The notes under the pieces were generated by a model. That model searched no databases, was not told where the DNA came from, and worked only from the letters and a program-made list of their open reading frames with translations. From an uncultured Burkholderiales bacterium (GTDB lineage Bacteria > Pseudomonadota > Gammaproteobacteria > Burkholderiales > Burkholderiaceae_F), in the NCBI GenBank assembly GCA_903871435.1, contig CAIQGU010000459.1, forward strand, positions 1 through 10,948: DNA of 10,948 nt, written 5' to 3'. The position numbers and the translations under genes were made by a program. Positions 5,450 through 10,948 of this stretch are shown here, one piece after another (position 1 is the first letter of the stretch; every line of letters begins with the position of its first letter).

Positions 5450-6601
5450 ATGAGCAAGCGCGGCGGCAGCGCGCCAGCGGTACCGATGGACGACGATCTG
5501 GATGGTGCGGCCGATGCCGACGACTTCGACGCGCTCGTCCCGGAGGATGCCGTTGCGGCGGTTGAGGCCGCGCCGGCACTGCGCCATTTCCTGGTCGGGA
5601 CCGATGGCAACGGCGTACGGCTCGACAAATACCTGGCAGGTCAGATGCCGGAGGTATCCCGCAGCCGCTTGCAGCGCTGGATCGAAGATGACGCCGTGCT
5701 GCTCAATGGCGCCGTGGTGCGCTCGCGGGCCAGCGTTTTTGCCGGCGATCGCATCGATGTGCAGGAATCGGCGCCGGCCGCAAGCCTCGCTTTCGTGCCT
5801 GAACCCATGGCCCTGTCGGTCGTCTATGAGGACGACACCATCATCGTCATCAACAAGCCGGCCGGCCTGGTCGTGCATCCCGGCGCCGGCAACTGGAGCG
5901 GCACCTTGCTGAACGGGCTGCTGGCCTACGACCCTGCCCTGGCGCGAGTGCCGCGCGCGGGCATCGTCCATCGGCTCGACGCCGGCACATCCGGGCTGAT
6001 GGTTGTGGCGCGCACGGTGGCGGCCCAATTGGATCTGGTGCGCCAATTGCAAGCGCGCACCGTTGGGCGGGAATACTGGGCGCTGGTCAGTGGCGCTGTT
6101 GCCCCCAGCGCCACCATCGATTCGGCACTGGGCCGCGATCCGCGCAACCCGCTGCGCTTTCGTGTCAGTAACGCCGAGACCGCACGTCCGGCGCGCACCT
6201 TCGTGCGCCGCCTGGCGGTATGGCCCTTGAGCCGGCCCGGCGGCGGCGGTGGCGGCGACGTTTCCTGGCTGGCCTGCCGGTTGGAAACCGGGCGCACCCA
6301 CCAGATCCGGGTACATCTGGAATCCATCGGCCACCCCTTGCTGGGTGATCCGGTCTACCGCAAGCATCTGCCGGCGGAGTTGCTGGCGCTTGCGCTGCCT
6401 GGCCATCGCCTGGACCACCAGGCCCTGCATGCCTGCCGTCTTGCCCTGGTGCATCCGGTCAGCCAGGAACTACTGGCCTGGTCGCAGCCGCCACCCGATG
6501 ATCTGCGCGGTCTGCTTTTGCATCTGGGCGCGCGCACCGAGCAGCTGCGGCCGCCGGCACGCGGTTATTTTGCCGAAACCGCCGGCCGACTGAGCGCGTG
6601 A
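5450..6601 (+). CDS. rluD: 23S rRNA pseudouridine synthase RluD
   Basis: RluD converts uridines 1911, 1915 and 1917 (E. coli numbering) in helix 69 of 23S rRNA to pseudouridine during large-subunit maturation. The 383-residue product has an S4 RNA-binding domain at about 57-105 (RLDKYLAGQMPEVSRSRLQRW, then DAVLLNG). The RluA/RluD catalytic domain follows with INKPAGLVVHPG (134-145), the signature HRLDAGTSGLMV (174-185; Asp177 is the expected nucleophile) and ETGRTHQIRVH (279-289) followed by GHPLLGDPVY. It is about 55 residues longer than E. coli RluD because of an acidic, poorly conserved N-terminal segment (DDDLDGAADADDFD) and insertions including a six-glycine run at 264-269. ATG at 5450 has no strong ribosome binding site, and ATG at 5486 is a possible alternative. 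The stop codon overlaps the pgeF start. RluA-family substrates are hard to tell apart by sequence; S4 domain plus bamD/pgeF context favours RluD. Confidence 0.92.
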   Translation: MSKRGGSAPAVPMDDDLDGAADADDFDALVPEDAVAAVEAAPALRHFLVGTDGNGVRLDKYLAGQMPEVSRSRLQRWIEDDAVLLNGAVVRSRASVFAGDRIDVQESAPAASLAFVPEPMALSVVYEDDTIIVINKPAGLVVHPGAGNWSGTLLNGLLAYDPALARVPRAGIVHRLDAGTSGLMVVARTVAAQLDLVRQLQARTVGREYWALVSGAVAPSATIDSALGRDPRNPLRFRVSNAETARPARTFVRRLAVWPLSRPGGGGGGDVSWLACRLETGRTHQIRVHLESIGHPLLGDPVYRKHLPAELLALALPGHRLDHQALHACRLALVHPVSQELLAWSQPPPDDLRGLLLHLGARTEQLRPPARGYFAETAGRLSA

Positions 6602-7383
6602 TGAGCGCTGCTGCCGACAACGCCGCCCCGGCGCAGTGGATACTGCCCGACTGGCCGGCGCCTGCCAATGTGCGGGCGCTCATCACCACCCGCACCGGTG
6701 GCGTGTCCCCGGGGCCCTGGGGCTCAGCCGACGGCGGCGGCATGAACCTGGGCGATAGCTGCGGCGATACACCGCAAAATGTCGCGGCCAACCGGCGGCG
6801 GCTGCGCGAATTTTTGCCGGCCGAGCCCTGTTGGCTCAAGCAGGTGCACGGCACGGCTGTCGTCAATGCGCAATGGGCTGCTGCGGGCGTGGCGGCCGAC
6901 GCCGCATTTGCCATCGTGCCCGCGGCGGTTTGCTGCGTACTGGTGGCCGACTGCCTGCCGGTCTTGCTGACCTCGGCGGATGGGCGTGGCGTAGCTGCGG
7001 CGCATGCGGGCTGGCGGGGCCTGGCAGGTGGCGTGCTCCAGAACGCGGTCACGGCCCTGCGGACGGGTTTGGCAGACGACTCCGCGCCGCTGCTTGCCTA
7101 TCTGGGTCCAGCCATCGGTCCGTCCCGCTTTGAGGTGGGTCCGGAGGTTCTCGATGCAATGCAGCAAAGCCTGCCGGGTGCGGCCTCGGCTTTTACCGAC
7201 CACGCACCCGGCAAGCTGCGGGCCGATCTTTTTGCGCTTGCCCGGCAGGCGCTTGCGCAGGTGGGTGTCACGCAGGTGTACGGCGGCGGCCTGTGCACCA
7301 TGAGCGACCCCGAGCGCTTCTACAGCTTTCGGCACGCCTCGCCAACCGGCCGCCAGGCGGCGCTGATCTGGCGCAACGAATGA
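6601..7383 (+). CDS. pgeF: PgeF/YfiH, laccase-domain peptidoglycan editing factor
   Basis: The 260-residue protein is a YfiH/DUF152 (Cu-oxidase_4) member. Such proteins were first called polyphenol oxidases; relatives have purine nucleoside phosphorylase or adenosine deaminase-like activity, and in E. coli PgeF prevents misincorporation of serine into peptidoglycan stem peptides. The metal-site residues are all present: WLKQVHGT (His83), LVADCLPVLL (Cys118) and AAAHAGWRGL (His135), followed by LGPAIGPSRFEVG. Length is typical (about 240-265). The N-terminal segment ITTRTGGVSPGPWGS and NLGDSCGD also match the family. ATG at 6601 overlaps the rluD stop by one base (TGATG), a classic coupling arrangement; a GTG at 6598 would add one residue. 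Gene order bamD<>rluD-pgeF equals that of E. coli, where clpB follows instead of the pha genes seen here. Confidence 0.93.
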   Translation: MSAAADNAAPAQWILPDWPAPANVRALITTRTGGVSPGPWGSADGGGMNLGDSCGDTPQNVAANRRRLREFLPAEPCWLKQVHGTAVVNAQWAAAGVAADAAFAIVPAAVCCVLVADCLPVLLTSADGRGVAAAHAGWRGLAGGVLQNAVTALRTGLADDSAPLLAYLGPAIGPSRFEVGPEVLDAMQQSLPGAASAFTDHAPGKLRADLFALARQALAQVGVTQVYGGGLCTMSDPERFYSFRHASPTGRQAALIWRNE

Positions 7384-7429
7384 ATGGAGTGCTGCGGGAC
7401 GAGCAAGATTTATCGCTATCATCGTTCTC

Positions 7430-7435
7430 AGGGAG
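7430..7435 (+). promoter_or_regulatory. Ribosome binding site fixing the GTG start of phaC
   Basis: AGGGAG lies six bases before the GTG at 7442, ideal spacing for a Shine-Dalgarno site. It supports the non-ATG start and the long Ala-rich N-terminus. The 58 bases between pgeF and phaC show no convincing promoter: a TATCAT at 7417-7422 would put transcription start on this site itself. Confidence 0.7.
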
Positions 7436-7441
7436 CGACTG

Positions 7442-9367
7442 GTGGCGAAGAAACCGTCTGCAGCAGGGGAGCAAATCACGGAAGCGAGCGCGCCTTCCGA
7501 AACGGCTGTTGCTCCCGCCCGGCAGCCGGCGGTAAAGCGGTCTCGCCGGGTCGCAGCGATGGCCATCGCGCCAACCGCGGCTGCGCAGCCCGCGGCCAGC
7601 CGTCCGGTGACCGGCGCTAGTGCGGCTACAGCGCCTGCGGGCGCGCTACCGCTTACCACGAACAACGTCGGCCCGGCGTCCGGGACGGCTGCCCATCCCT
7701 GGATGGGCTGGTGGCAGGGACAGGGCGCCGCGCCTGGCACCGTACCCGGATTGCCGATGCCAGCCGACAAATTCGTCGCCTTGCAGGAAAGCTATCTGGA
7801 ACGCGTAACGGCGCTCTGGAACGAATTTGTCGAACACCCCGAACGTACCGCCGCACCTATTGCCGATGGCCGCTTCGCCGATGCTGCCTGGCAGCAGAAC
7901 CCGCTGGCCGCCTTCATGGCGCGCGCCTACCTGCTCAATGCGGAATTCCTGGGCCAGATGGCGGCAGCGGTAGATGCGGCGCCCAAGGCAAAGGCGCGAC
8001 TTTGCTTCTCCGTGGCGCAGTGGGTCGATGCAACGGCACCGTCGAATTTCCTTGCCTTCAATCCCAAGGCGCAGCAGCGGCTCATTGAAACCCGCGGCAA
8101 GAGCCTCAGCGACGGCTTGCGCAATCTTCTGGAGGACGTGGGGCGCGGCCGTATTTCTCAAGTCGATGAATCGGCCTTCGAGATCGGCAGGAATGTCGCC
8201 ACCACGGAGGGCGCCGTGGTGTACGAGAACGATTTCATGCAGCTCATCCAGTACAAGCCGCTCACGCAAACCGTGCGCCAGCGGCCGCTGCTGCTGGTTC
8301 CGCCGTGCATCAACAAGTACTACATCCTCGACCTGCAGCCGCAGAACTCCTTTGTCCGCTATTGCGTCGAGCAGGGCAACACGGTCTTTCTCGTGTCCTG
8401 GCGCAACCCCCACGCGGAGCTCGCGCAGGCGCGCTGGGACGACTACGTTGAACAGGGACCCATAGCCGCGATCGAACAAGTGCGCCGCATCACGGGCCAG
8501 CCCACCATCAATGCGCTGGGTTTTTGCGTGGGCGGCACGCTGCTGGGGACGGCGCTCGCGGTCATGGCCGCGCGCGGCCAGGAGCCGGTGGCAAGCCTCA
8601 CCCTGCTCACCGCGCTGCTCGATTTCACGGATGCCGGCATCCTGGATATCTTCATCGACGAGGCGCACGTGCAGATGCGCGAGGCCACGCTGGGCGGCGG
8701 CGGGTTGATGCCGGGTATCGACCTGGCCAACACGTTTTCCAGCCTCAGGCCCAACGACCTGATCTGGAACTATGTCGTGAAAAATTATCTCGAGGGCCAG
8801 CAGCCGCCCGCATTCGATCTGTTGTACTGGAACAGCGACAGCACCAATCTTCCCGGCCCGATGTATGCCTGGTACCTGCGCAATACCTACCTGGAAAACA
8901 ATCTGCGGGTGCCCAATCGCGTGCACTGTTGCGGCCAGGCCGTCGACTTGCGCCGCATTACGGTTCCCACCTATATCTTCGGCGCGCGCGAAGACCACAT
9001 CGTGCCCTGGCGCGGCGCCTATGATTCGACGCGCGTGCTGTCAGGTGTGCCGGCGCAGCGGCAGCGCTTCGTTCTGGGTGCCAGCGGTCATATTGCCGGC
9101 ACCGTCAATCCGGCAGCGAAGAACCGTCGCAGCTATTGGGTGCAGGAAACGGCGCCGGAACGGCCGCCGATGGATGGCGCGGCGCCGCCCGAAGCCGACG
9201 CCTGGCTCGAAACGGCTACGGAACATGCGGGCAGTTGGTGGTCGGATTGGGACCGCTGGCTGGCTGCGCATGCGGGCGCTCAGGTTCCACCACCATCGGG
9301 CTACGGTGGACCCCAGAATCCGGTCATAGAACCGGCACCGGGACGGTACGTCCGGGAGAAAGCTTGA
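7442..9367 (+). CDS. phaC: Class I polyhydroxyalkanoate synthase PhaC
   Basis: PhaC polymerises (R)-3-hydroxyacyl-CoA, chiefly 3-hydroxybutyryl-CoA, into polyhydroxybutyrate on the surface of cytoplasmic granules. The 641-residue protein contains the PhaC N-terminal domain (about 130-290) and an alpha/beta-hydrolase core with the lipase-like box GFCVGG (360-365; nucleophile Cys362), the catalytic Asp518 in AREDHIVPW and His550 in GASGHIAG. These correspond to Cys319, Asp480 and His508 of the Cupriavidus necator enzyme. PPCINKYYILDLQPQNS and FLVSWRNP are also diagnostic. Length above 580 with no PhaE or PhaR subunit nearby indicates class I. Residues 1-85 form an Ala/Pro/Thr-rich, probably disordered extension that largely explains why it is about 50 residues longer than the C. 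necator protein (589). It heads the phaCAB cluster and lies 58 bases after pgeF. The tail after residue 570 is typical and intact. Confidence 0.97.
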   Translation: MAKKPSAAGEQITEASAPSETAVAPARQPAVKRSRRVAAMAIAPTAAAQPAASRPVTGASAATAPAGALPLTTNNVGPASGTAAHPWMGWWQGQGAAPGTVPGLPMPADKFVALQESYLERVTALWNEFVEHPERTAAPIADGRFADAAWQQNPLAAFMARAYLLNAEFLGQMAAAVDAAPKAKARLCFSVAQWVDATAPSNFLAFNPKAQQRLIETRGKSLSDGLRNLLEDVGRGRISQVDESAFEIGRNVATTEGAVVYENDFMQLIQYKPLTQTVRQRPLLLVPPCINKYYILDLQPQNSFVRYCVEQGNTVFLVSWRNPHAELAQARWDDYVEQGPIAAIEQVRRITGQPTINALGFCVGGTLLGTALAVMAARGQEPVASLTLLTALLDFTDAGILDIFIDEAHVQMREATLGGGGLMPGIDLANTFSSLRPNDLIWNYVVKNYLEGQQPPAFDLLYWNSDSTNLPGPMYAWYLRNTYLENNLRVPNRVHCCGQAVDLRRITVPTYIFGAREDHIVPWRGAYDSTRVLSGVPAQRQRFVLGASGHIAGTVNPAAKNRRSYWVQETAPERPPMDGAAPPEADAWLETATEHAGSWWSDWDRWLAAHAGAQVPPPSGYGGPQNPVIEPAPGRYVREKA

Positions 9368-9374
9368 AATGGAT

Positions 9375-9400
9375 CCGGGGGAGGCGACGCGCCGACCCGG
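9375..9400 (+). other. Nested hairpin in the phaC-phaA intercistronic gap
   Basis: The outer arms CCGGG (9375-9379) and CCCGG (9396-9400) pair perfectly. Inside them GGCG (9383-9386) pairs with CGCC (9390-9393) around an ACG loop, separated by a small internal loop. No run of T follows, so it is not a standard intrinsic terminator. It sits 12 bases before the phaA ribosome binding site. It could affect mRNA stability or the phaC:phaA ratio, or be chance in GC-rich DNA. Confidence 0.35.
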
Positions 9401-9412
9401 GCTACACCTTTT

Positions 9413-9420
9413 GGAAGGAG
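9413..9420 (+). promoter_or_regulatory. Strong ribosome binding site of phaA
   Basis: GGAAGGAG is almost a full complement of the 16S rRNA tail and lies seven bases before the ATG at 9428. It is the best ribosome binding site in the window, implying that the thiolase is made at higher level than its neighbours. Confidence 0.85.
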
Positions 9421-9427
9421 TGAAAGC

Positions 9428-10606
9428 ATGAAAGACATCGTCATAGCGGCGGCAACCCGCACACCCATCGGCAAATTCGGCGGCTCGCTGTCCCGGCTGA
9501 GCGCCGTAGACCTCGGCGCCATCGTCATCCGCGAGCTGCTGCAGCGCGCCCGGGTACCCGCCGAGGCGATCGACGAGGTCATTCTCGGACAGGTGTTGAC
9601 CGCCGGGGTGGGCCAGAATCCCGCCCGCCAGTCGGTGATCAAGGCGGGGCTGCCGGTCGCCGTGCCGGCGATGACGATCAACAAGGTCTGCGGCAGCGGC
9701 CTCAAGGCCGTCATGCTGGCAGCCCAGTCGGTTGCCAACGGTGACGCACGCGTCGTGATCGCGGGTGGCCAGGAGAGCATGAGCCAGGCGCCGCACGTGC
9801 TCAACGGTTCGCGTGACGGTTTCCGCATGGGCGACGCCAAACTCGTGGACACCATGATCAACGACGGCCTCTGGGATGCCTTCAACGGCTACCACATGGG
9901 CATTACCGCCGAGAACGTTGCGCGGGAGTATCACGTCTCCCGCGAGGTTCAGGATCAGTTCGCGCTGGCCTCGCAGCACAAGGCCGAGGCGGCGCAGAAG
10001 GCTGGGCGTTTCCGCGATGAGATCGTGGCCGTGCCGCTCGCGCAGAAAAAGGGTGACCCGGTTCTTTTCTCCGAGGACGAATATCTGCGCCTGGGCGCCA
10101 CCATCGAACTGCTGTCGGCCCTGCGCCCCGCGTTCGACAAGGCGGGCAGCGTGACGGCAGGCAATGCCTCGGGCATCAATGACGGCGCGGCTGCCGTGGT
10201 GGTCACGACGTCGGATTACGCCAATGCCAATGGCATGCCGGTGCTGGCGCGCATTGCCGGTTTCGCGTCCTCTGGCGTCGATCCCAAGGTGATGGGCATG
10301 GGACCTGTTTCGGCCTCGCGCCGCGCGCTGGAAAAGGCCGGCTGGAAGCCGGCCGACCTCGACCTGCTCGAGATCAACGAAGCTTTCGCGGCACAGGCCT
10401 GCGCGGTGAACCAGGAAATGGGCTGGGACACCACGCGCATCAATGTGAACGGCGGCGCCATTGCGCTGGGCCACCCCATAGGCGCGTCGGGCTGCCGCAT
10501 ACTCGTTACGCTGTTGCACGAAATGCAGCGGCGCAATGCCAAGCGCGGCCTGGCCTCCCTGTGCATTGGCGGGGGCATGGGAGTCGCCCTTGCGGTAGAG
10601 CGATAA
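9428..10606 (+). CDS. phaA: Acetyl-CoA C-acetyltransferase (beta-ketothiolase) PhaA
   Basis: PhaA condenses two acetyl-CoA into acetoacetyl-CoA, the first step of polyhydroxybutyrate synthesis; the reaction is reversible and runs in the cytoplasm. The 392-residue length equals that of typical biosynthetic thiolases (392-393). Catalytic residues are in place: nucleophile Cys88 in [11 protein letters not shown], His349 in [10 protein letters not shown] and Cys379 in LCIGGGMG, matching Cys89/His348/Cys378 of the Zoogloea ramigera enzyme. The opening [16 protein letters not shown], the segment [13 protein letters not shown] and [10 protein letters not shown] are further thiolase hallmarks. The ATG at 9428 is fixed by the GGAAGGAG site. 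It lies 60 bases after phaC and 73 before phaB in the Cupriavidus-type phaC-phaA-phaB order. Many degradative thiolases look similar; the operon context makes the PhaA assignment firm. Confidence 0.97.
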   Translation: MKDIVIAAATRTPIGKFGGSLSRLSAVDLGAIVIRELLQRARVPAEAIDEVILGQVLTAGVGQNPARQSVIKAGLPVAVPAMTINKVCGSGLKAVMLAAQSVANGDARVVIAGGQESMSQAPHVLNGSRDGFRMGDAKLVDTMINDGLWDAFNGYHMGITAENVAREYHVSREVQDQFALASQHKAEAAQKAGRFRDEIVAVPLAQKKGDPVLFSEDEYLRLGATIELLSALRPAFDKAGSVTAGNASGINDGAAAVVVTTSDYANANGMPVLARIAGFASSGVDPKVMGMGPVSASRRALEKAGWKPADLDLLEINEAFAAQACAVNQEMGWDTTRINVNGGAIALGHPIGASGCRILVTLLHEMQRRNAKRGLASLCIGGGMGVALAVER

Positions 10607-10679
10607 GAACGGCTTCGCCAGGCACTGCTCAGAACCGCGCGCCAACGAACGATAAAAATCATACTCAAGGGGAAACACG

Positions 10680-10948
10680 ATGACCAGGGTTGCTTACGTT
10701 ACGGGCGGGATGGGCGGAATCGGCACGGCTATCTGCCGCAAATTCCATGATCTTGGCCATACGGTGATAGCCGGGTGCGGGCCAACGCGCAACTTCGAAA
10801 AGTGGCTGGCCGAACAAAAGGCCGATGGCTACCATTTTTCCTCGTCGGTCGGCAATGTTGCCGATTGGGAGTCGACCCGCGTTGCGTTCGAGCAGGTCAT
10901 GAAGGATTACGGGCGCGTCGACATCCTGGTCAATAATGCCGGCATCAC
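10680..10948 (+). CDS. phaB: Acetoacetyl-CoA reductase PhaB, N-terminal part
   Basis: PhaB reduces acetoacetyl-CoA to (R)-3-hydroxybutyryl-CoA with NADPH, supplying PhaC. Only the first 89 codons are in the window; the family is about 246 residues, so the window edge, not a mutation, truncates it. The product is a short-chain dehydrogenase with the cofactor glycine motif TGGMGGIG (8-15), AGCGPTRNFEKWL around the end of the second strand, GNVADWEST, and the structural motif LVNNAGI at the edge. These closely follow the Cupriavidus necator PhaB sequence. The catalytic Ser-Tyr-Lys are beyond the window. AAGGGGA at 10667-10673 supplies a good ribosome binding site. The 73-base gap after phaA shows no clear terminator or promoter. 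Confidence 0.95.
   Translation, partial: MTRVAYVTGGMGGIGTAICRKFHDLGHTVIAGCGPTRNFEKWLAEQKADGYHFSSSVGNVADWESTRVAFEQVMKDYGRVDILVNNAGI

Noticed and set aside
5241..5579. Upstream extension of the bamD frame by 113 codons
   Set aside because: The extension is Arg/Pro/His-rich, overlaps the rluD start and lies upstream of the candidate promoter; BamD needs its signal sequence near the N-terminus.
5222..6454. 410-codon minus-strand open frame opposite rluD, extending into the bamD-rluD gap
   Set aside because: It overlaps rluD almost entirely, conflicts with a clear RluD domain order and has no protein features of its own.
7417..7422. TATCAT as a phaC promoter -10
   Set aside because: No -35 is present and transcription would start on the ribosome binding site, leaving too short a leader.
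7646..8998. 450-codon minus-strand open frame opposite phaC
   Set aside because: It is the shadow of the PHA synthase; composition is rich in Arg, His and Gln without domain features.
9041..10678. 545-codon open frame on the minus strand opposite phaA
   Set aside because: It runs antisense to an unmistakable thiolase gene; long open antisense frames are usual in GC-rich DNA with strong third-position bias, and its product has no recognisable motifs.
1..10948. Insertion sequences, CRISPR arrays, tRNA or rRNA genes, riboswitches
   Set aside because: No transposase-like frame, no regularly spaced repeats and no recognisable RNA gene was seen on either strand; the only tandem repeat is the coding one in the helicase gene.

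Overview
The window looks like a piece of a high-GC betaproteobacterial chromosome, most likely Burkholderiales and within that Alcaligenaceae (the Bordetella/Achromobacter neighbourhood). Three things point there: strong GC bias at third codon positions, the block bamD <> rluD-pgeF, and a phaC-phaA-phaB cluster whose PhaB start closely resembles the Cupriavidus/Bordetella enzymes. The taxonomic call is made from remembered protein families, not from a search.

Layout. Bases 2 to about 121 encode the start of a Gfo/Idh/MocA-type oxidoreductase. It breaks off abruptly and is followed in another frame by a different gene, which looks like a chimeric join or a real rearrangement. Next come an exported, Arg/Ala/Glu-rich, probably coiled-coil protein (+) and, converging on it, a PP2C-type protein phosphatase (-). 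A 238-base non-coding stretch separates the phosphatase from a two-gene unit (+): a small YdcH/DUF465-like protein whose stop codon overlaps the GTG start of a DinG-family Fe-S helicase. The lipoprotein gene bamD (-) converges on the helicase. A 209-base divergent promoter region follows, then rluD-pgeF (+, overlapping by one base), then phaC, phaA and the first 89 codons of phaB (+), which runs off the window.

How the genes work together. BamD belongs to the outer-membrane beta-barrel assembly machine. RluD modifies 23S rRNA in the large ribosomal subunit, and PgeF is linked to peptidoglycan fidelity. The divergent bamD/rluD-pgeF arrangement is also found in E. coli. The pha genes form the full route from acetyl-CoA to polyhydroxybutyrate: PhaA condenses two acetyl-CoA, PhaB reduces acetoacetyl-CoA, PhaC polymerises. 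Everything from rluD to phaB is co-directional with gaps of at most 73 bases, so read-through from rluD into pha is possible, although phaC and phaA have their own good ribosome binding sites.

Overall this is mostly ordinary core genome. I found no convincing new system, mobile element, CRISPR array or RNA gene. The items most worth a second look are the abrupt junction near base 120, a palindromic divergent-promoter candidate between bamD and rluD, a 12-base tandem repeat inside the helicase gene, and a nested hairpin between phaC and phaA.
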